Shown here: piece by piece, positions 41,378 to 52,968 of the stretch
Position numbering within the stretch: position 1 is the stretch's first letter
Layout of the letters: each line of letters starts with the position of its first letter
Assembly (NCBI RefSeq): GCF_026283955.1
Contig: NZ_JAPDPE010000012.1
Location: 1-64,000, forward strand
Source: Dyella silvatica
GTDB taxonomy: Bacteria > Pseudomonadota > Gammaproteobacteria > Xanthomonadales > Rhodanobacteraceae
Direction: 5' to 3'
Length of the DNA stretch: 64,000 bases
Notes under the pieces: model-generated
What the model was told of the DNA's origin: nothing
The model's database searches: none
What the model saw: the letters and a program-made list of their open reading frames with translations, nothing else
Program-made: the position numbers and the translations under genes

Positions 41378-43624
41378 TTAAAGGCCATACGCCTCGATGA
41401 TGCCCTCGTGACGATCCACGTCGTGGCCAGCCTCCTCGGCCAACTGTCGCCAGCACCATGGATGCTCCCAGCCGGCGGTTAACTCACCCAGCTGGCGATC
41501 GATCAGTATCGGCGAGGCGTCCGGTGGCGTGGCCAGCAACAAGTAGATGCCGGGCAGGCGCGCATCGTCTTGCTGCACTGGATCCAGCACGCTGTAGTCC
41601 TCTGGGCTGGTCACCCACATGGACCATTGCATGCCTTCAATAGCTTCGCGCAAAGTCTCGAAACGCTGCTCACCAGGGTGCGCACCGTCCACAAACCAGC
41701 TGCGGTAGTTAGCCTGCGATAGCGTATGCACGACCCGGAAGGGAGAAAGCCAGCCTTCGCGCTCCTCCTCGTTCTCCGGCGGCGACTCCAATGGCTGCGC
41801 ATCGAACACAACCTGGTCGCGCACATGCTGTTGCCGGCGCGGCCCCGCGATAGAAGCCACCTCGGCGGTAACCGGCCCGGTACGGCGGCCAAAGTACTCG
41901 AAGGTCTCGCCATCTTCTTCGTAGCGCAAACGCAGCCAGCCCCATTGCTCGCGCACCGGGCCTTCTTCGTTGCTCAATTGCATGCCTACACGAGCGGCGC
42001 ATTGACGGACTACCGCCCAGTCACCGGCAGCACTGGCCGCAGTCATCAGATCCCAATCGTCGTCGCTTGGCGCTTCCGATGCATCGACCAGGGCCTGCCG
42101 CAAAGCCACGGCCTTGTTGAAATCGTGGTCGGCCATCGCCGCTGCCGCCCACAAGCGCCGTGCGCCGTGCGAATCGGGCGCCAGTTGCAGCAAGGGCTCG
42201 ACGTGCTCGCCGACCTGTTTCCAGCGTGACCGCTCAAACGCAAGCCGCGCCAGGCACCACTGCGCAAACACCGGCCGCACCGGTTCGAGCAAGCTCGCCA
42301 ACTGAATGACCTCGGCATCGTCGCCTTGCAACAGCAATTGCAGCAAGCGCGAGGTCGGCCCGTCTTCCTGCTCGGGGTGGCGCCGCACAAACGCCCACAA
42401 ATGCGCCTTGGCTTCGTCGTTCGCGCCGCAGGCACTCATGGCAGACCCAGCTAAGTCGGCCAGCTGGGCATCATCAGGCCGCTGGGCATAGGCCGCCAGC
42501 ACAATGTCGATGTCCTGCTCGGGGTTGGATTCTTCTTGTGCCCGCAGGTACTCGTTGATCTGTTCGGCAGGAACCGGCAGCGTGACGGCCACCGTGGATT
42601 CCGCAGCGACACGGCTGGCGAAGTCGGCGATGGCCTGGGCGGCCCCGCCATCGATACGCAGCAAGGGCAAATGCCGTTGCGCCGCAGCCAAGGCGCGCTG
42701 TGCGGTCCAATAGGCCTGTCGCCGTAGCGCCAACTCGCCGTGGCGCAAGGCAAGCACGATGCATAGGCGATGTGCGCCGACGCTATCCATGTGGCTGACC
42801 ATCGATGCGGTCAGGCGGCCAAGCTGCCAGGTATTACGCTCAGGGTGTCCCTCAAGCAGTAAAGCCACCGCTTCGGACCACTTGTCATACAGGCTGGGAA
42901 CCAGCTCCGAATTGAAGGAAGGAAGCATCTCCCAGGCTTCATCCGTGCGCCCCAGCTTTGCCAGCGTCAAGGCCCGCCACACATTCCGGCTCAGCCGATC
43001 GCCGTCGTCATCGTCTTCTTGGTTGGCCTCGTCGATCCGCTTCAATTCGGCCAGCGCCTGCTCGAACTGCCCCAGCTTGAACAAGACATGAGCCCGATAT
43101 TCCTGATACGCCACACCGGGTTCGCCGCCGGCCTGCAAAATGGCCTGCGCCTGGCGCTCCAGGTATGCCTTTGCCTCGGTGTTGCGTTCGGCATCCATCA
43201 ACGCATCCGCGTACTCGCGGCTGATGCAGTCGTAGCACGGGCGCGATGGATCGATTCGGCTCAAGGTCTCTTCGCACAAGGCCAGTCGCTCAGGCACCCA
43301 GCCTGGGCCATCGACATTGCCGTAACAGATGGCGATGTCCTGCGTTACGCAAATGGATTGCGGACAATCGCGGGTCTCATCGCGATGGGCGAATTCGAGC
43401 AAGGCCACAGCTTCGGGCAAGGCTTTTTCGCCCTCGAACAAATTGCGCATGCGATTCTGCATGGCACGCGCCGCCGCCAGTGCCTCGGGCAGCATCGCCT
43501 CGACACGCTCGGGGTGATTTTCGTGCAGTTCGTGCGGAATGCGCTGAATCAGATCGGCGATACGGTGTTGCCCCGATTCGCGCAAATCATCGTCAAGATC
43601 CTGCACCCACTTCCAGATGTCCAT
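41378..43624 (-). CDS. Large helical-repeat protein next to an Hsp90-like gene
   Basis: A 748-residue acidic protein of no family I can name. It starts MDIWKWVQDLDDDLRESGQH and is largely helical; several segments look like divergent tetratricopeptide repeats (for example EYADALMDAERNTEAKAYLE, LFKLGQFEQALAELKRIDEA and VWRALTLAKLGRTDEAWEML). The last 150 residues look globular, with many Trp (REQWGWLRLRYEEDGETFEY). No signal peptide or membrane segment is seen, so it is cytoplasmic. It starts 50 bases after the stop of the Hsp90-family gene and is probably co-transcribed with it. A role as partner or adaptor of that chaperone is inference from position and repeat type. Confidence 0.75.
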   Translation of the reverse strand: MDIWKWVQDLDDDLRESGQHRIADLIQRIPHELHENHPERVEAMLPEALAAARAMQNRMRNLFEGEKALPEAVALLEFAHRDETRDCPQSICVTQDIAICYGNVDGPGWVPERLALCEETLSRIDPSRPCYDCISREYADALMDAERNTEAKAYLERQAQAILQAGGEPGVAYQEYRAHVLFKLGQFEQALAELKRIDEANQEDDDDGDRLSRNVWRALTLAKLGRTDEAWEMLPSFNSELVPSLYDKWSEAVALLLEGHPERNTWQLGRLTASMVSHMDSVGAHRLCIVLALRHGELALRRQAYWTAQRALAAAQRHLPLLRIDGGAAQAIADFASRVAAESTVAVTLPVPAEQINEYLRAQEESNPEQDIDIVLAAYAQRPDDAQLADLAGSAMSACGANDEAKAHLWAFVRRHPEQEDGPTSRLLQLLLQGDDAEVIQLASLLEPVRPVFAQWCLARLAFERSRWKQVGEHVEPLLQLAPDSHGARRLWAAAAMADHDFNKAVALRQALVDASEAPSDDDWDLMTAASAAGDWAVVRQCAARVGMQLSNEEGPVREQWGWLRLRYEEDGETFEYFGRRTGPVTAEVASIAGPRRQQHVRDQVVFDAQPLESPPENEEEREGWLSPFRVVHTLSQANYRSWFVDGAHPGEQRFETLREAIEGMQWSMWVTSPEDYSVLDPVQQDDARLPGIYLLLATPPDASPILIDRQLGELTAGWEHPWCWRQLAEEAGHDVDRHEGIIEAYGL

Positions 43625-43673
43625 ATCGTTCCTTATCGATGAATTCAATAAATAGCCGGGTCACGCGCGGCGG

Positions 43674-45509
43674 TTAATGCTGGGATGTTTGAAGCAATAA
43701 CAAAGCACTGTGACCGATGACTTTGAGCGCGCCGTTGAGACCCGCGCCCGGGCCCTCGTTGTCGTTACGCCCCTCAAGCAATTGCTTGACCGCCTTGAGC
43801 AGCTGCGCCGCAGAAGTGGCTTGTGCCGGGTTGTCGCGGGCCACTTCAAGCAAAGCCTGAATCGCCGGGTTATCCAGATTGATGTACAACCGCGCTACCG
43901 CCGAGCCATCGATGCCCGCGGTAAAACCGCGCACCAGGCGCAGGGCGGTCAGCGAAATCCGCTTGTCGGCCTCGTCGCTTTCCAACAGGCGCTTAAGCTC
44001 GGCTTCGCGGTCGGGTACCACCATCAGCGGCAATTCGGCCGGTGCAAAACGTGCAGGCACGACCTTTTCGCCATCGGCCAGCGCCGTCGTCAACCACTGC
44101 AGATCGGCTGGGGCCAGATCTTGCTCGGTAAACATATGGCGATTGCCCTGCTCGGTGCCGATCTCGACCAGGCGCCCGCCATGACGCTGCGCCCATTGCC
44201 GCAAAAACGGCAACACCGCATAGCGGTCGCCACGAGCCACCGGCACACCAAGCATGCGAAACAGCATGTCTTCAAAACCGCCGGTGCTCAGGCCTACGTG
44301 AATGGCGCCATCGCTGCGCAAGGCCGCCACGCGCAAATCGCCTTGCGAGGTAGGTACTCGCACCTCGTTCGCCAGTAGCTCGAACAAGCGCGAATCGCAC
44401 AACGCCGCGCCAAGCAGTGCCTCGTTATGACGTTTGATAATGCGCCGCCAGGTTTCCGGCTGGCTGCGCGCGATATCGGCAAGGCCAGTGATCAAAGCCT
44501 CGCTGATCGCCTGCTGCGCGGCCCGATAGGCGTCATTGCGTTGCAGGTCTTCGCGGCTTGCGGTGGGCATCAGCTGATTAGACTCAACCACGCCTCCGAC
44601 GAAACCCGCCCAGCTCGGCAGCAGGTCGCGTGCATCGTCATCGAGCAACATGCCGCGCACGAAGACGGAGAGATTGCGATTGTCGTTATTGCCGTAGGTG
44701 CCGCCGTCCTGCACCCACAGCATGCCGCGCAGAGGAGCATCGTCCTCGCTGCGAATCGGCAGCGTGCAAATTGGCTCGAAGTCGCGCTCAAAACGACTGG
44801 CAAAACGAAGATTGCGCTTGCGCGCCTGCACCGGATGCTCGGTCACCGAGGTGTCTTCATCACGCCAGGGCGGCGCCTCCAGATTCAGCGGCGTGGCGGC
44901 GTTACCAATATGGATGGGTGCGCGCAGCAAGGCACAGTAGCGGCCAAGCACATCAGCGAGATAAGCCTCACCCGCCAGCCTCGCATATTCCGCGCGCAGT
45001 TCCAGCTCGACTACCGTACCGACCTCACCGGCGGGTACGGCATGCAAGCTGTATTGCTCGCCATTGCTGGATTGATAACGCCAGCCGCGGTCGGGCTGTT
45101 GGAACGAGGTGGTGGTCACCGTGACCCGCTCGGCCAGCACGAAGGCCGATAGAAAACCCAGGCCGAACATGCCGATCAGCTCGTCTGCCGAATCTTTGTT
45201 CTGCCGCAGGCTGCGCGTATAGCCGGTGCCGACGGTAGCCAGATATTGGTGGATCTCTGCCTCGGTAAGGCCCGACCCCGTATCGGTAATACGTATCGTG
45301 CGTGCCGCGATATCACCGCTGACAGTAATGCGCGGCACGCCGGGTTCGGCCGGGTTTTCCACCCGGCGCCGCACCAGTGAGTCATGTGCGTTTTGCACTA
45401 GCTCGCGCAAAGCCACTAGCGGCGTTGAATAAAGGTGCTGACTCAGCACCGTCATCAAGCCGCTGAGGTCAACCCCTGCGGTGCGCAGTTGGGCGGGAGT
45501 ATCGTCCAT
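43674..45509 (-). CDS. Divergent Hsp90-family (HtpG-like) chaperone ATPase
   Basis: A 611-residue GHKL ATPase of the Hsp90 family. The nucleotide pocket is clear: VALRELVQNAHDSLV (Glu and Asn), IRITDTGSGLTEAEI (Asp), and ELIGMFGLGFLSAF (lid glycines). The middle domain keeps the Arg loop in TASREDLQRND and a FVRGMLLDDDARDLLPSW segment close to canonical Hsp90. The sequence differs from standard HtpG in many conserved places (for example FVGGVVES where most read FIRGVVDS), and the C-terminal dimerisation part is divergent and lacks any MEEVD-type end. It follows dnaJ. Canonical htpG may exist elsewhere in the genome. Confidence 0.87.
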   Translation of the reverse strand: MDDTPAQLRTAGVDLSGLMTVLSQHLYSTPLVALRELVQNAHDSLVRRRVENPAEPGVPRITVSGDIAARTIRITDTGSGLTEAEIHQYLATVGTGYTRSLRQNKDSADELIGMFGLGFLSAFVLAERVTVTTTSFQQPDRGWRYQSSNGEQYSLHAVPAGEVGTVVELELRAEYARLAGEAYLADVLGRYCALLRAPIHIGNAATPLNLEAPPWRDEDTSVTEHPVQARKRNLRFASRFERDFEPICTLPIRSEDDAPLRGMLWVQDGGTYGNNDNRNLSVFVRGMLLDDDARDLLPSWAGFVGGVVESNQLMPTASREDLQRNDAYRAAQQAISEALITGLADIARSQPETWRRIIKRHNEALLGAALCDSRLFELLANEVRVPTSQGDLRVAALRSDGAIHVGLSTGGFEDMLFRMLGVPVARGDRYAVLPFLRQWAQRHGGRLVEIGTEQGNRHMFTEQDLAPADLQWLTTALADGEKVVPARFAPAELPLMVVPDREAELKRLLESDEADKRISLTALRLVRGFTAGIDGSAVARLYINLDNPAIQALLEVARDNPAQATSAAQLLKAVKQLLEGRNDNEGPGAGLNGALKVIGHSALLLLQTSQH

Positions 45510-45594
45510 GGTGATCCCTTGAGCTGGTGCAATAAACGCCGAAATGTAAACGCGATGGCAACTTAAAGGAAGTGCGCTACAAAGCGTTTACCGT

Positions 45595-46722
45595 TTACGA
45601 AGTGACTCGCGACCAGAACTGCTTGACGCCATCGACCCAAGTCTTGGCACGCGGCATGTGTTTGTCGGCCGCACCATTGTCGAACGTGGCCTCCAGTTGC
45701 TCGAGCAAATCCCGTTGCTGCTTGGTCAAGCGCACTGGGGTTTCCACCACCACGCGACAGATCAAATCGCCCGAGCGGCCATTGCGTACCGACTTCACAC
45801 CGCGCCCGCGCAAGCGAAACTGTTGGCCGGTTTGAGTCTCGGCCGGGATGTTGATCGGCACTTCGCCTTCCAGGGTCGGCACCGGGAGTTCGACACCGAG
45901 CGCCGCCTGCGAGAAGCGAATCGGCACTTCGCAATACAAATCGTTGCCTTCGCGCTGGAAAATCTTGTGCTCGCGCACGCGCATTTCGACGTACAGATCG
46001 CCGGCCGGCGCACCGCCCGGACCTGCCTCGCCCTGCCCGGTAAGCCGGATCCGATCGCCATTATCGACACCGGCCGGAATACGCACCGACAGCGAACGGG
46101 TTTCTTCCAGACGACCTTCGCCGCGGCACTGGCGACACGGCTTTTCGATTACTTGACCGTTGCCACCGCAATGCGGGCAGGCCTGCTGGATCGAAAAGAT
46201 GCCATTCTGCATGCGCACGCGACCATGCCCCTGGCAGGTCTTGCACTGCACGACCTTGCCGTCCTCCGAGCCACTGCCATTGCAATGATGGCAATTGACC
46301 TGGGTTGGCACATCGATCTTCTTTTCGACGCCGAAGACGGCCTCCTCCAGATCGAGCTCCATCATGTAGCGCAGGTCGGCACCGCGGCGCTGACGTCCGC
46401 CGCCACCGCCCATGCCAAAAATATCGCCGAAAATATCGCCGAAGATGTCGCCCATGTCGCCGAACCCGGCGCCACCGCCGCGACCGCCCATGCCACCGTC
46501 GAAGGCAGCATGGCCGTGCTGGTCGTACATCGCGCGCTTCTGCGGATCGGCCAGCACTTCGTAGGCCTCTTTGGCCTCTTTGAATTTGTCCTGCGCCGCC
46601 GGATCGTCCGGGCAACGGTCAGGGTGGTACTTCATCGCCAAACGGCGAAAAGACTTCTTTAACTCGACCTCAGTCACCGTGCGTTCGACGCTGAGGACTT
46701 CGTAATAATCACGCTTGCTCAT
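45595..46722 (-). CDS. dnaJ: DnaJ: Hsp40 co-chaperone
   Basis: A 375-residue class A J-protein that stimulates the DnaK ATPase and delivers clients. Domains in order: J domain with HPD ([11 protein letters not shown]), Gly/Phe-rich linker with [17 protein letters not shown], the zinc domain with four CxxCxGxG motifs ([32 protein letters not shown]), and the two substrate-binding beta domains. ATG 46722 is in a four-base overlap with the TMEM175-type gene upstream; the extra upstream frame is that gene's shadow. Confidence 0.96.
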   Translation of the reverse strand: MSKRDYYEVLSVERTVTEVELKKSFRRLAMKYHPDRCPDDPAAQDKFKEAKEAYEVLADPQKRAMYDQHGHAAFDGGMGGRGGGAGFGDMGDIFGDIFGDIFGMGGGGGRQRRGADLRYMMELDLEEAVFGVEKKIDVPTQVNCHHCNGSGSEDGKVVQCKTCQGHGRVRMQNGIFSIQQACPHCGGNGQVIEKPCRQCRGEGRLEETRSLSVRIPAGVDNGDRIRLTGQGEAGPGGAPAGDLYVEMRVREHKIFQREGNDLYCEVPIRFSQAALGVELPVPTLEGEVPINIPAETQTGQQFRLRGRGVKSVRNGRSGDLICRVVVETPVRLTKQQRDLLEQLEATFDNGAADKHMPRAKTWVDGVKQFWSRVTS

Positions 46723-47297
46723 TTCATAATCCGCGATTCGATGCGCCGATCTGGGATAAACCACATCGCAGCCACCGTGGCGTAAAGTGCACAAGATATC
46801 CAGGGCGCCACAAACGCCAGCAAGATACCCATCAAATACACGACCGACGCTACCTTGCCCTTCCCATCGGAACCCAAGGCCTGCGCCAGCTCGGACGTCT
46901 TACCGCCATTGGCGGCAATCAACGAATACTGCAGAGGCAACCAGGCCAGAGCACACATGAGCAGCACCACGCCATAGACCGCTACCGGCAAGGTGGCGAA
47001 ATGGTTTTCGCCCATCCAGCCGGTGGCAGCAGGCATCAGCGACAACCAGAACAGCAAATGCAGGTTGGCCCACAACACCCGTCCACTGACGACTTCCGCC
47101 ATTCTCAGGAAATGATGATGGTTGTTCCAGTAAATGCCCACGTAGATGAAACTCATCACGTAACTAAGAAACACCGGCCACAACGGCTTGAGCGCTTCCC
47201 AGTGATCACCGTGGGGCACATGCAGCTCAAGCACCATGATCGTGATGATGATCGCCAACACACCATCACTGAAGGCTTCTAGCCGTCCCTTTTCCAT
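46719..47297 (-). CDS. TMEM175/DUF1211-family potassium channel-like protein
   Basis: A 192-residue six-helix membrane protein. The N-terminal signature [19 protein letters not shown] is that of the TMEM175 family, whose bacterial members form tetrameric potassium-permeable channels; the pore-lining first helix with FSDG is intact. A second family feature is the [13 protein letters not shown] segment. It lies between dnaK (67 bases away) and dnaJ (four-base overlap), so it is inside the chaperone operon, and its translation is coupled to that of dnaJ. The link to protein folding is unexplained. Confidence 0.87.
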   Translation of the reverse strand: MEKGRLEAFSDGVLAIIITIMVLELHVPHGDHWEALKPLWPVFLSYVMSFIYVGIYWNNHHHFLRMAEVVSGRVLWANLHLLFWLSLMPAATGWMGENHFATLPVAVYGVVLLMCALAWLPLQYSLIAANGGKTSELAQALGSDGKGKVASVVYLMGILLAFVAPWISCALYATVAAMWFIPDRRIESRIMK

Positions 47298-47363
47298 CGT
47301 CGATCACCCCTCCCCAGAAACGACGAGCGCCCGACCAGGGCGCTCGTACGTATGGACGCGAGC

Positions 47364-49279
<1,916 letters not shown>

Positions 49280-49329
49280 GTATATGCTCCGAATGCTTGG
49301 TGCGGCCCCCGCGGCCGCGATGAATTTTC

Positions 49330-49357
49330 AGATGGGGCCCGTGCCTGGCGATTCAAT
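49330..49357 (-). promoter_or_regulatory. Heat-shock (sigma-32-type) promoter of dnaK
   Basis: On the minus strand, ATTGAAT, 13 bases, then CCCCATCT. The second element matches the RpoH -10 consensus CCCCATnT fully and the first matches the TTGAA core of the -35. It is about 50 bases upstream of the dnaK start, in the grpE-dnaK gap, so dnaK can be transcribed without hrcA and grpE. Confidence 0.75.
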
Positions 49358-49436
49358 GCTGGCAAGGCCTCCGATGCTCTTTGTGCCGGCTGGATCAGGC
49401 GCCTTGTTCAGGTCGCCGCCAGCCAACGATGTGCGC

Positions 49437-49970
49437 TCAATCGTCTTTGGCGACGGCGACCAGCGCCGGACGCAATAGACGGTCGTTCAGCACATAACCC
49501 TTCTGCAGCACGCTGACCACCGTGCCCGGCGCCTTGCCTGGCGCCTCGACCATGCTCACCGCATGATGACGGTCAGGGTCCAGTGGCTGATCCATCGGAT
49601 CGACCTGGGCCAGACCGTTGTTCTGGGCGATACGCAGCAACTCCTTCAAGGTGAGGTTGATGCCTTCGCGTACCGTGGCGATATCGCCACCCTCCACTGC
49701 AAGCCCGCGCTCCAGGCCGTCATAGATCGGCAGCAGCTCGTTCAGCAGTTTCTCGTTGGCAAAGCGGCGAGCCTGCTCCAGGTCCCGCTGCAAACGGCGG
49801 CGCTGGTTTTCCAGCTCGGCCTTTTCGCGCAGCACGGTATCGCGCAGCTCGGTATTGCTAGCCTCCAGCTCGGCCACCCGCGCCTTAAGCGTCTCCAGCT
49901 CAGCGCCTTGCTCGTTCGGCGGGTTGGCATCCGGCGCCCCGCTGGGTGCCTGCGAATCATTGTTCTGCAT
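49437..49970 (-). CDS. grpE: GrpE: nucleotide exchange factor for DnaK
   Basis: A 177-residue protein with a long N-terminal coiled coil (LETLKARVAELEASNTELRD through RRRLQRDLEQARRFANEKLL) and a C-terminal beta domain ending in VLQKGYVLNDRLLRPALVAV, the GrpE signature. It releases ADP from DnaK. ATG 49970 gives MQNNDSQ; an in-frame start four codons upstream is possible. It lies between hrcA and dnaK as in most bacteria. Confidence 0.95.
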   Translation of the reverse strand: MQNNDSQAPSGAPDANPPNEQGAELETLKARVAELEASNTELRDTVLREKAELENQRRRLQRDLEQARRFANEKLLNELLPIYDGLERGLAVEGGDIATVREGINLTLKELLRIAQNNGLAQVDPMDQPLDPDRHHAVSMVEAPGKAPGTVVSVLQKGYVLNDRLLRPALVAVAKDD

Positions 49971-50051
49971 GAAAAACTCCAAGCCATATCCAAGGCCGGC
50001 ATCAAGTGCCGACCGTCCAACATCGCGGGGAACCCCGCCTCCCGCAGCGGT

Positions 50052-51053
50052 TTATAAGGCCGTCGCAGCCCGATTCAAGGCATCGCTAAGTAAACCCGCC
50101 GTTGCCTGCACCACGGGAATCACCCGTTCGTAGGCCATGCGGGTGGGACCGATAACGCCCACGGCACCCAAAACCCGGCCCTGCGCACCATAGCTGGCGG
50201 TGACTACGCTGCAACCATCCAGCGCGGTGAAGCCCGATTCCTCGCCGATAAACAGCCGTACGCCCGGGGCTTTGGCGCACACCTCCATCAACTGCAATAA
50301 CTCGTTTTTTTTCTGGAACGCCTCAAACAGCTCCCGCAAACGCTCTAGATTAGCTAATTCTGCGTAAGCCATCAGGTTGGTCTGGCCGCTGACCAGCACA
50401 TCGTCGCCGCCCGCTTGCGGGGCAAATGAGGCCGCAGCTAGCTCGACAGTGCTTGACAACAGCTGATTCAGCTCGCTGCTTGCCTCGCGCAACTCACGCA
50501 GCAAATGCTCCAGCTCATGCGCCTCGACCGACTTGGCCAGCTGCACGATCCGGTTTTGTACCTGATTGTCGGAGAACACCAGGATGACCAGCACCCGGGC
50601 GTCCGGCAGCGAGACGAAATCGATATGCCGCAACGGAAAGTCGACCTGCCGCGGCACCGTGACCACGCCGGCAAAGCGGGTCATCGCCGAAAGCAGGGTG
50701 GAGACATTGCCAAGCAGGTCCAGCGTGGTGGTCGGTCCAGGCGGCAGCTCGCGCCGCAGCCGCGCCATATCGTCCAGCGCCAGTGGCTGCAATTCGAGCA
50801 AGCTGTCGACGAACAGGCGCAGGCCGCGCGGCGTGGGCACGCGCCCGGCCGAGGTATGCGGCGAGGCGACCAGGCCGGCATCCTCCAGGTCGGCCATGAT
50901 GTTGCGAATCGTCGCTGGGCTCACATCCAGACCTGACGAGCGCGACAGCGTGCGCGAGCCTACCGGCTCGCCATCAGCCAGGTACTGCGCAATCAGCGTG
51001 CGCAACAAACGTCGCGCGCGGATATCTAGGTCGAGGCCAAGTAGTTGGGGCAT
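50052..51053 (-). CDS. hrcA: HrcA: heat-shock repressor
   Basis: A 333-residue repressor with an N-terminal winged helix ([20 protein letters not shown], then [20 protein letters not shown] and [17 protein letters not shown]) and GAF-like plus dimerisation domains. HrcA binds CIRCE operators and depends on GroEL. Several starts are possible in the same frame (51053, 51080, 51125); I chose 51053 because a candidate heat-shock promoter at 51083-51111 would put the transcript start near 51077, and because little sequence before it is conserved. No CIRCE sequence was found near this operon. Confidence 0.88.
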   Translation of the reverse strand: MPQLLGLDLDIRARRLLRTLIAQYLADGEPVGSRTLSRSSGLDVSPATIRNIMADLEDAGLVASPHTSAGRVPTPRGLRLFVDSLLELQPLALDDMARLRRELPPGPTTTLDLLGNVSTLLSAMTRFAGVVTVPRQVDFPLRHIDFVSLPDARVLVILVFSDNQVQNRIVQLAKSVEAHELEHLLRELREASSELNQLLSSTVELAAASFAPQAGGDDVLVSGQTNLMAYAELANLERLRELFEAFQKKNELLQLMEVCAKAPGVRLFIGEESGFTALDGCSVVTASYGAQGRVLGAVGVIGPTRMAYERVIPVVQATAGLLSDALNRAATAL

Positions 51054-51082
51054 GCGCTGTGGCAATCCGTGAGACTGCATTG

Positions 51083-51111
51083 AAATAAGGTCTGCGCCGG
51101 CAGTTTGCAAG
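51083..51111 (-). promoter_or_regulatory. Possible sigma-32-type promoter of hrcA
   Basis: On the minus strand, CTTGCAA, 14 bases, then CCTTATTT. The first element is a common variant of the RpoH -35 and the second matches four of the six fixed positions plus the final T of CCCCATnT. Weaker than the dnaK element but well placed. Confidence 0.4.
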
Positions 51112-51236
51112 AAATCCACCGCCATTGCCGGGTTGCCGCCATGAAAACATAGCTTAGTTGGCTTTTCGCCCACCCGGTGGGCTCCTACAACCCATCCCTA
51201 CCCTTACAATCCCCCGACTTCACACCGCCGCTGCCT

Positions 51237-52913
51237 ATGCTTACCTCGCTCTACGTACGTCATTTTGCCGTTGTCGAAGAAGCCGAGATCACCTTCGGCC
51301 CTGGGCTGACCGTGGTCAGTGGCGAAACCGGTGCCGGCAAGTCGCTGCTGGTCGACGCGCTGCTGTTACTCGCCGGCGCCCGTGCCGATAGCGGCATGGT
51401 TCGCGCCGGCAGCGACCGCGCCGAGCTGGCCGCGGAGTTCGACCTGAGCGACCTGCCCGAGGCCCGTGCGTGGCTGAAGCAGGAAGAACTGGACGAAGGC
51501 GATTCCTGCCAGCTGCGCCGGGTGATTCGCGCCGAAGGCAGCTCGCGTGCCTGGATCAACGGCCGCCCGGCCAACGCCAGCCAACTCGGCGAAGTAGCCG
51601 CCCTGCTGGTCGAGATTCACGGACAGCACGAACACCAGGCACTGCTGGCACGGTCGCATCAATTGGCCTTGCTCGACGCCTACGCCGGACATGACGAACT
51701 ACTGGCGCAGCTGCGCGATAGCGCACAGCAATGGCGTGATATCGGCACACGCATCCGCAAGCTGAGCGGCGGCGAGGATCGCGAGCAACGTATCGAGCTG
51801 CTGCGTCATGAGCTGGCCGAACTGGAAAAATGGGCGCTTCCCACGGCCGAACTGGCCGAGCTGGAAGCCAGCCATAAACGCCTGTCCAACGCCGACCGGC
51901 TCGCCGAAGGCGCCGCTGGCGTCGCCGAATTGCTCGACGGCGATGGCGAATTCGCCCTGCGCCGCGCGCTGGGACGGGCTCACACTGAGCTGGGCAAGCT
52001 TGCCGTGATGGACGACAAACTCGCCCCATTGCTGGAGTTGCTGGACAACGCTGCCATCCAACTGGGAGAGGCGGCGGACGGCTTGGGCCACTACGCCCAG
52101 GATGTCGATCTCGATCCGGATCGCTACGCCCAGGTCGATACGCACCTCACCCGGCTACACGAACTTTCCCGCCGCCACCGCCTGCCAGTGGCGGAACTTC
52201 ACGATAAGGCGAGCGCCCTGAGCGCCGAATTGACCGAGCTGGAGGGTGCCGGGGACGCCCTGGAGCAGTTGGCCAAACAGCGCTTGCACTTGCAGCAAAC
52301 CTACGATCAGGTCGCCAGCGAGCTAAGCCACGCTCGCACCGCCGCTGCGCAAAAGCTTGGTGAAGAAGCCAGTGTGTTGATGAGTGAGCTGGGCATGACC
52401 GGCGGCCGCTTGATGGTCGAGCTGGAACCGACCAACGGCAGCGAGCCCGATAGCCAGGGCCGCGAACGCTGCGAGCTGTTGGTCAGCGCCAATCCAGGCC
52501 AGCCGCTACGACCGCTGCGCAAAGTCGCCTCGGGCGGCGAGCTGGCGCGTATCAGCCTGGCGATCGAGGTGGCAACTCTGGGCAAAGACACCGTCGGCAG
52601 CATGGTCTTCGATGAGGTCGACACGGGTATTGGCGGCGCGGTCGCCGAGGTGGTTGGGCAGAAACTTCGCGCGCTCGGCGCGCAACGCCAGGTGCTATGC
52701 GTTACCCATTTGCCGCAGGTGGCAGCCCAGGGGCACGCGCATCTAAGGGTGGCCAAGCATAGCGATGGCTCCAGCACGCACACCCAGATCAGCAAGCTCG
52801 ACGCCAGCGGACGCCGCGATGAACTGGCCCGCATGCTCGGTGGCGTGGAAATCACCCGTGAAACCCGCGCCCATGCAAAGCAAATGCTGGAGCGCGCGCA
52901 AACCGCGGCCTAA
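51237..52913 (+). CDS. recN: RecN: SMC-like DNA repair protein
   Basis: A 558-residue ABC/SMC-type ATPase for double-strand break repair. Walker A is VVSGETGAGKSLLVDAL near residue 30; the ABC signature and Walker B lie in the C-terminal part (VASGGELARISLAIEV and GSMVFDEVDTGIGGAVAEV). The middle is the shortened coiled coil typical of RecN. ATG 51237 (MLTSLYVRHFAVVEEAE) matches the family start. It is divergent from hrcA, a conserved arrangement. No LexA box was recognised in the short gap. Confidence 0.95.
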   Translation: MLTSLYVRHFAVVEEAEITFGPGLTVVSGETGAGKSLLVDALLLLAGARADSGMVRAGSDRAELAAEFDLSDLPEARAWLKQEELDEGDSCQLRRVIRAEGSSRAWINGRPANASQLGEVAALLVEIHGQHEHQALLARSHQLALLDAYAGHDELLAQLRDSAQQWRDIGTRIRKLSGGEDREQRIELLRHELAELEKWALPTAELAELEASHKRLSNADRLAEGAAGVAELLDGDGEFALRRALGRAHTELGKLAVMDDKLAPLLELLDNAAIQLGEAADGLGHYAQDVDLDPDRYAQVDTHLTRLHELSRRHRLPVAELHDKASALSAELTELEGAGDALEQLAKQRLHLQQTYDQVASELSHARTAAAQKLGEEASVLMSELGMTGGRLMVELEPTNGSEPDSQGRERCELLVSANPGQPLRPLRKVASGGELARISLAIEVATLGKDTVGSMVFDEVDTGIGGAVAEVVGQKLRALGAQRQVLCVTHLPQVAAQGHAHLRVAKHSDGSSTHTQISKLDASGRRDELARMLGGVEITRETRAHAKQMLERAQTAA

Positions 52914-52968
52914 ACCACCGAGAACCCTCAAGGCCGCCTTGCACAAGGCAGCCCCTTTGCCGGCGCCA

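Noticed and set aside
50000-51240. Search for a CIRCE operator near hrcA, grpE and dnaK
   Set aside because: No TTAGCACTC or GAGTGCTAA or close variant was seen in the gaps; only sigma-32-like elements were found.
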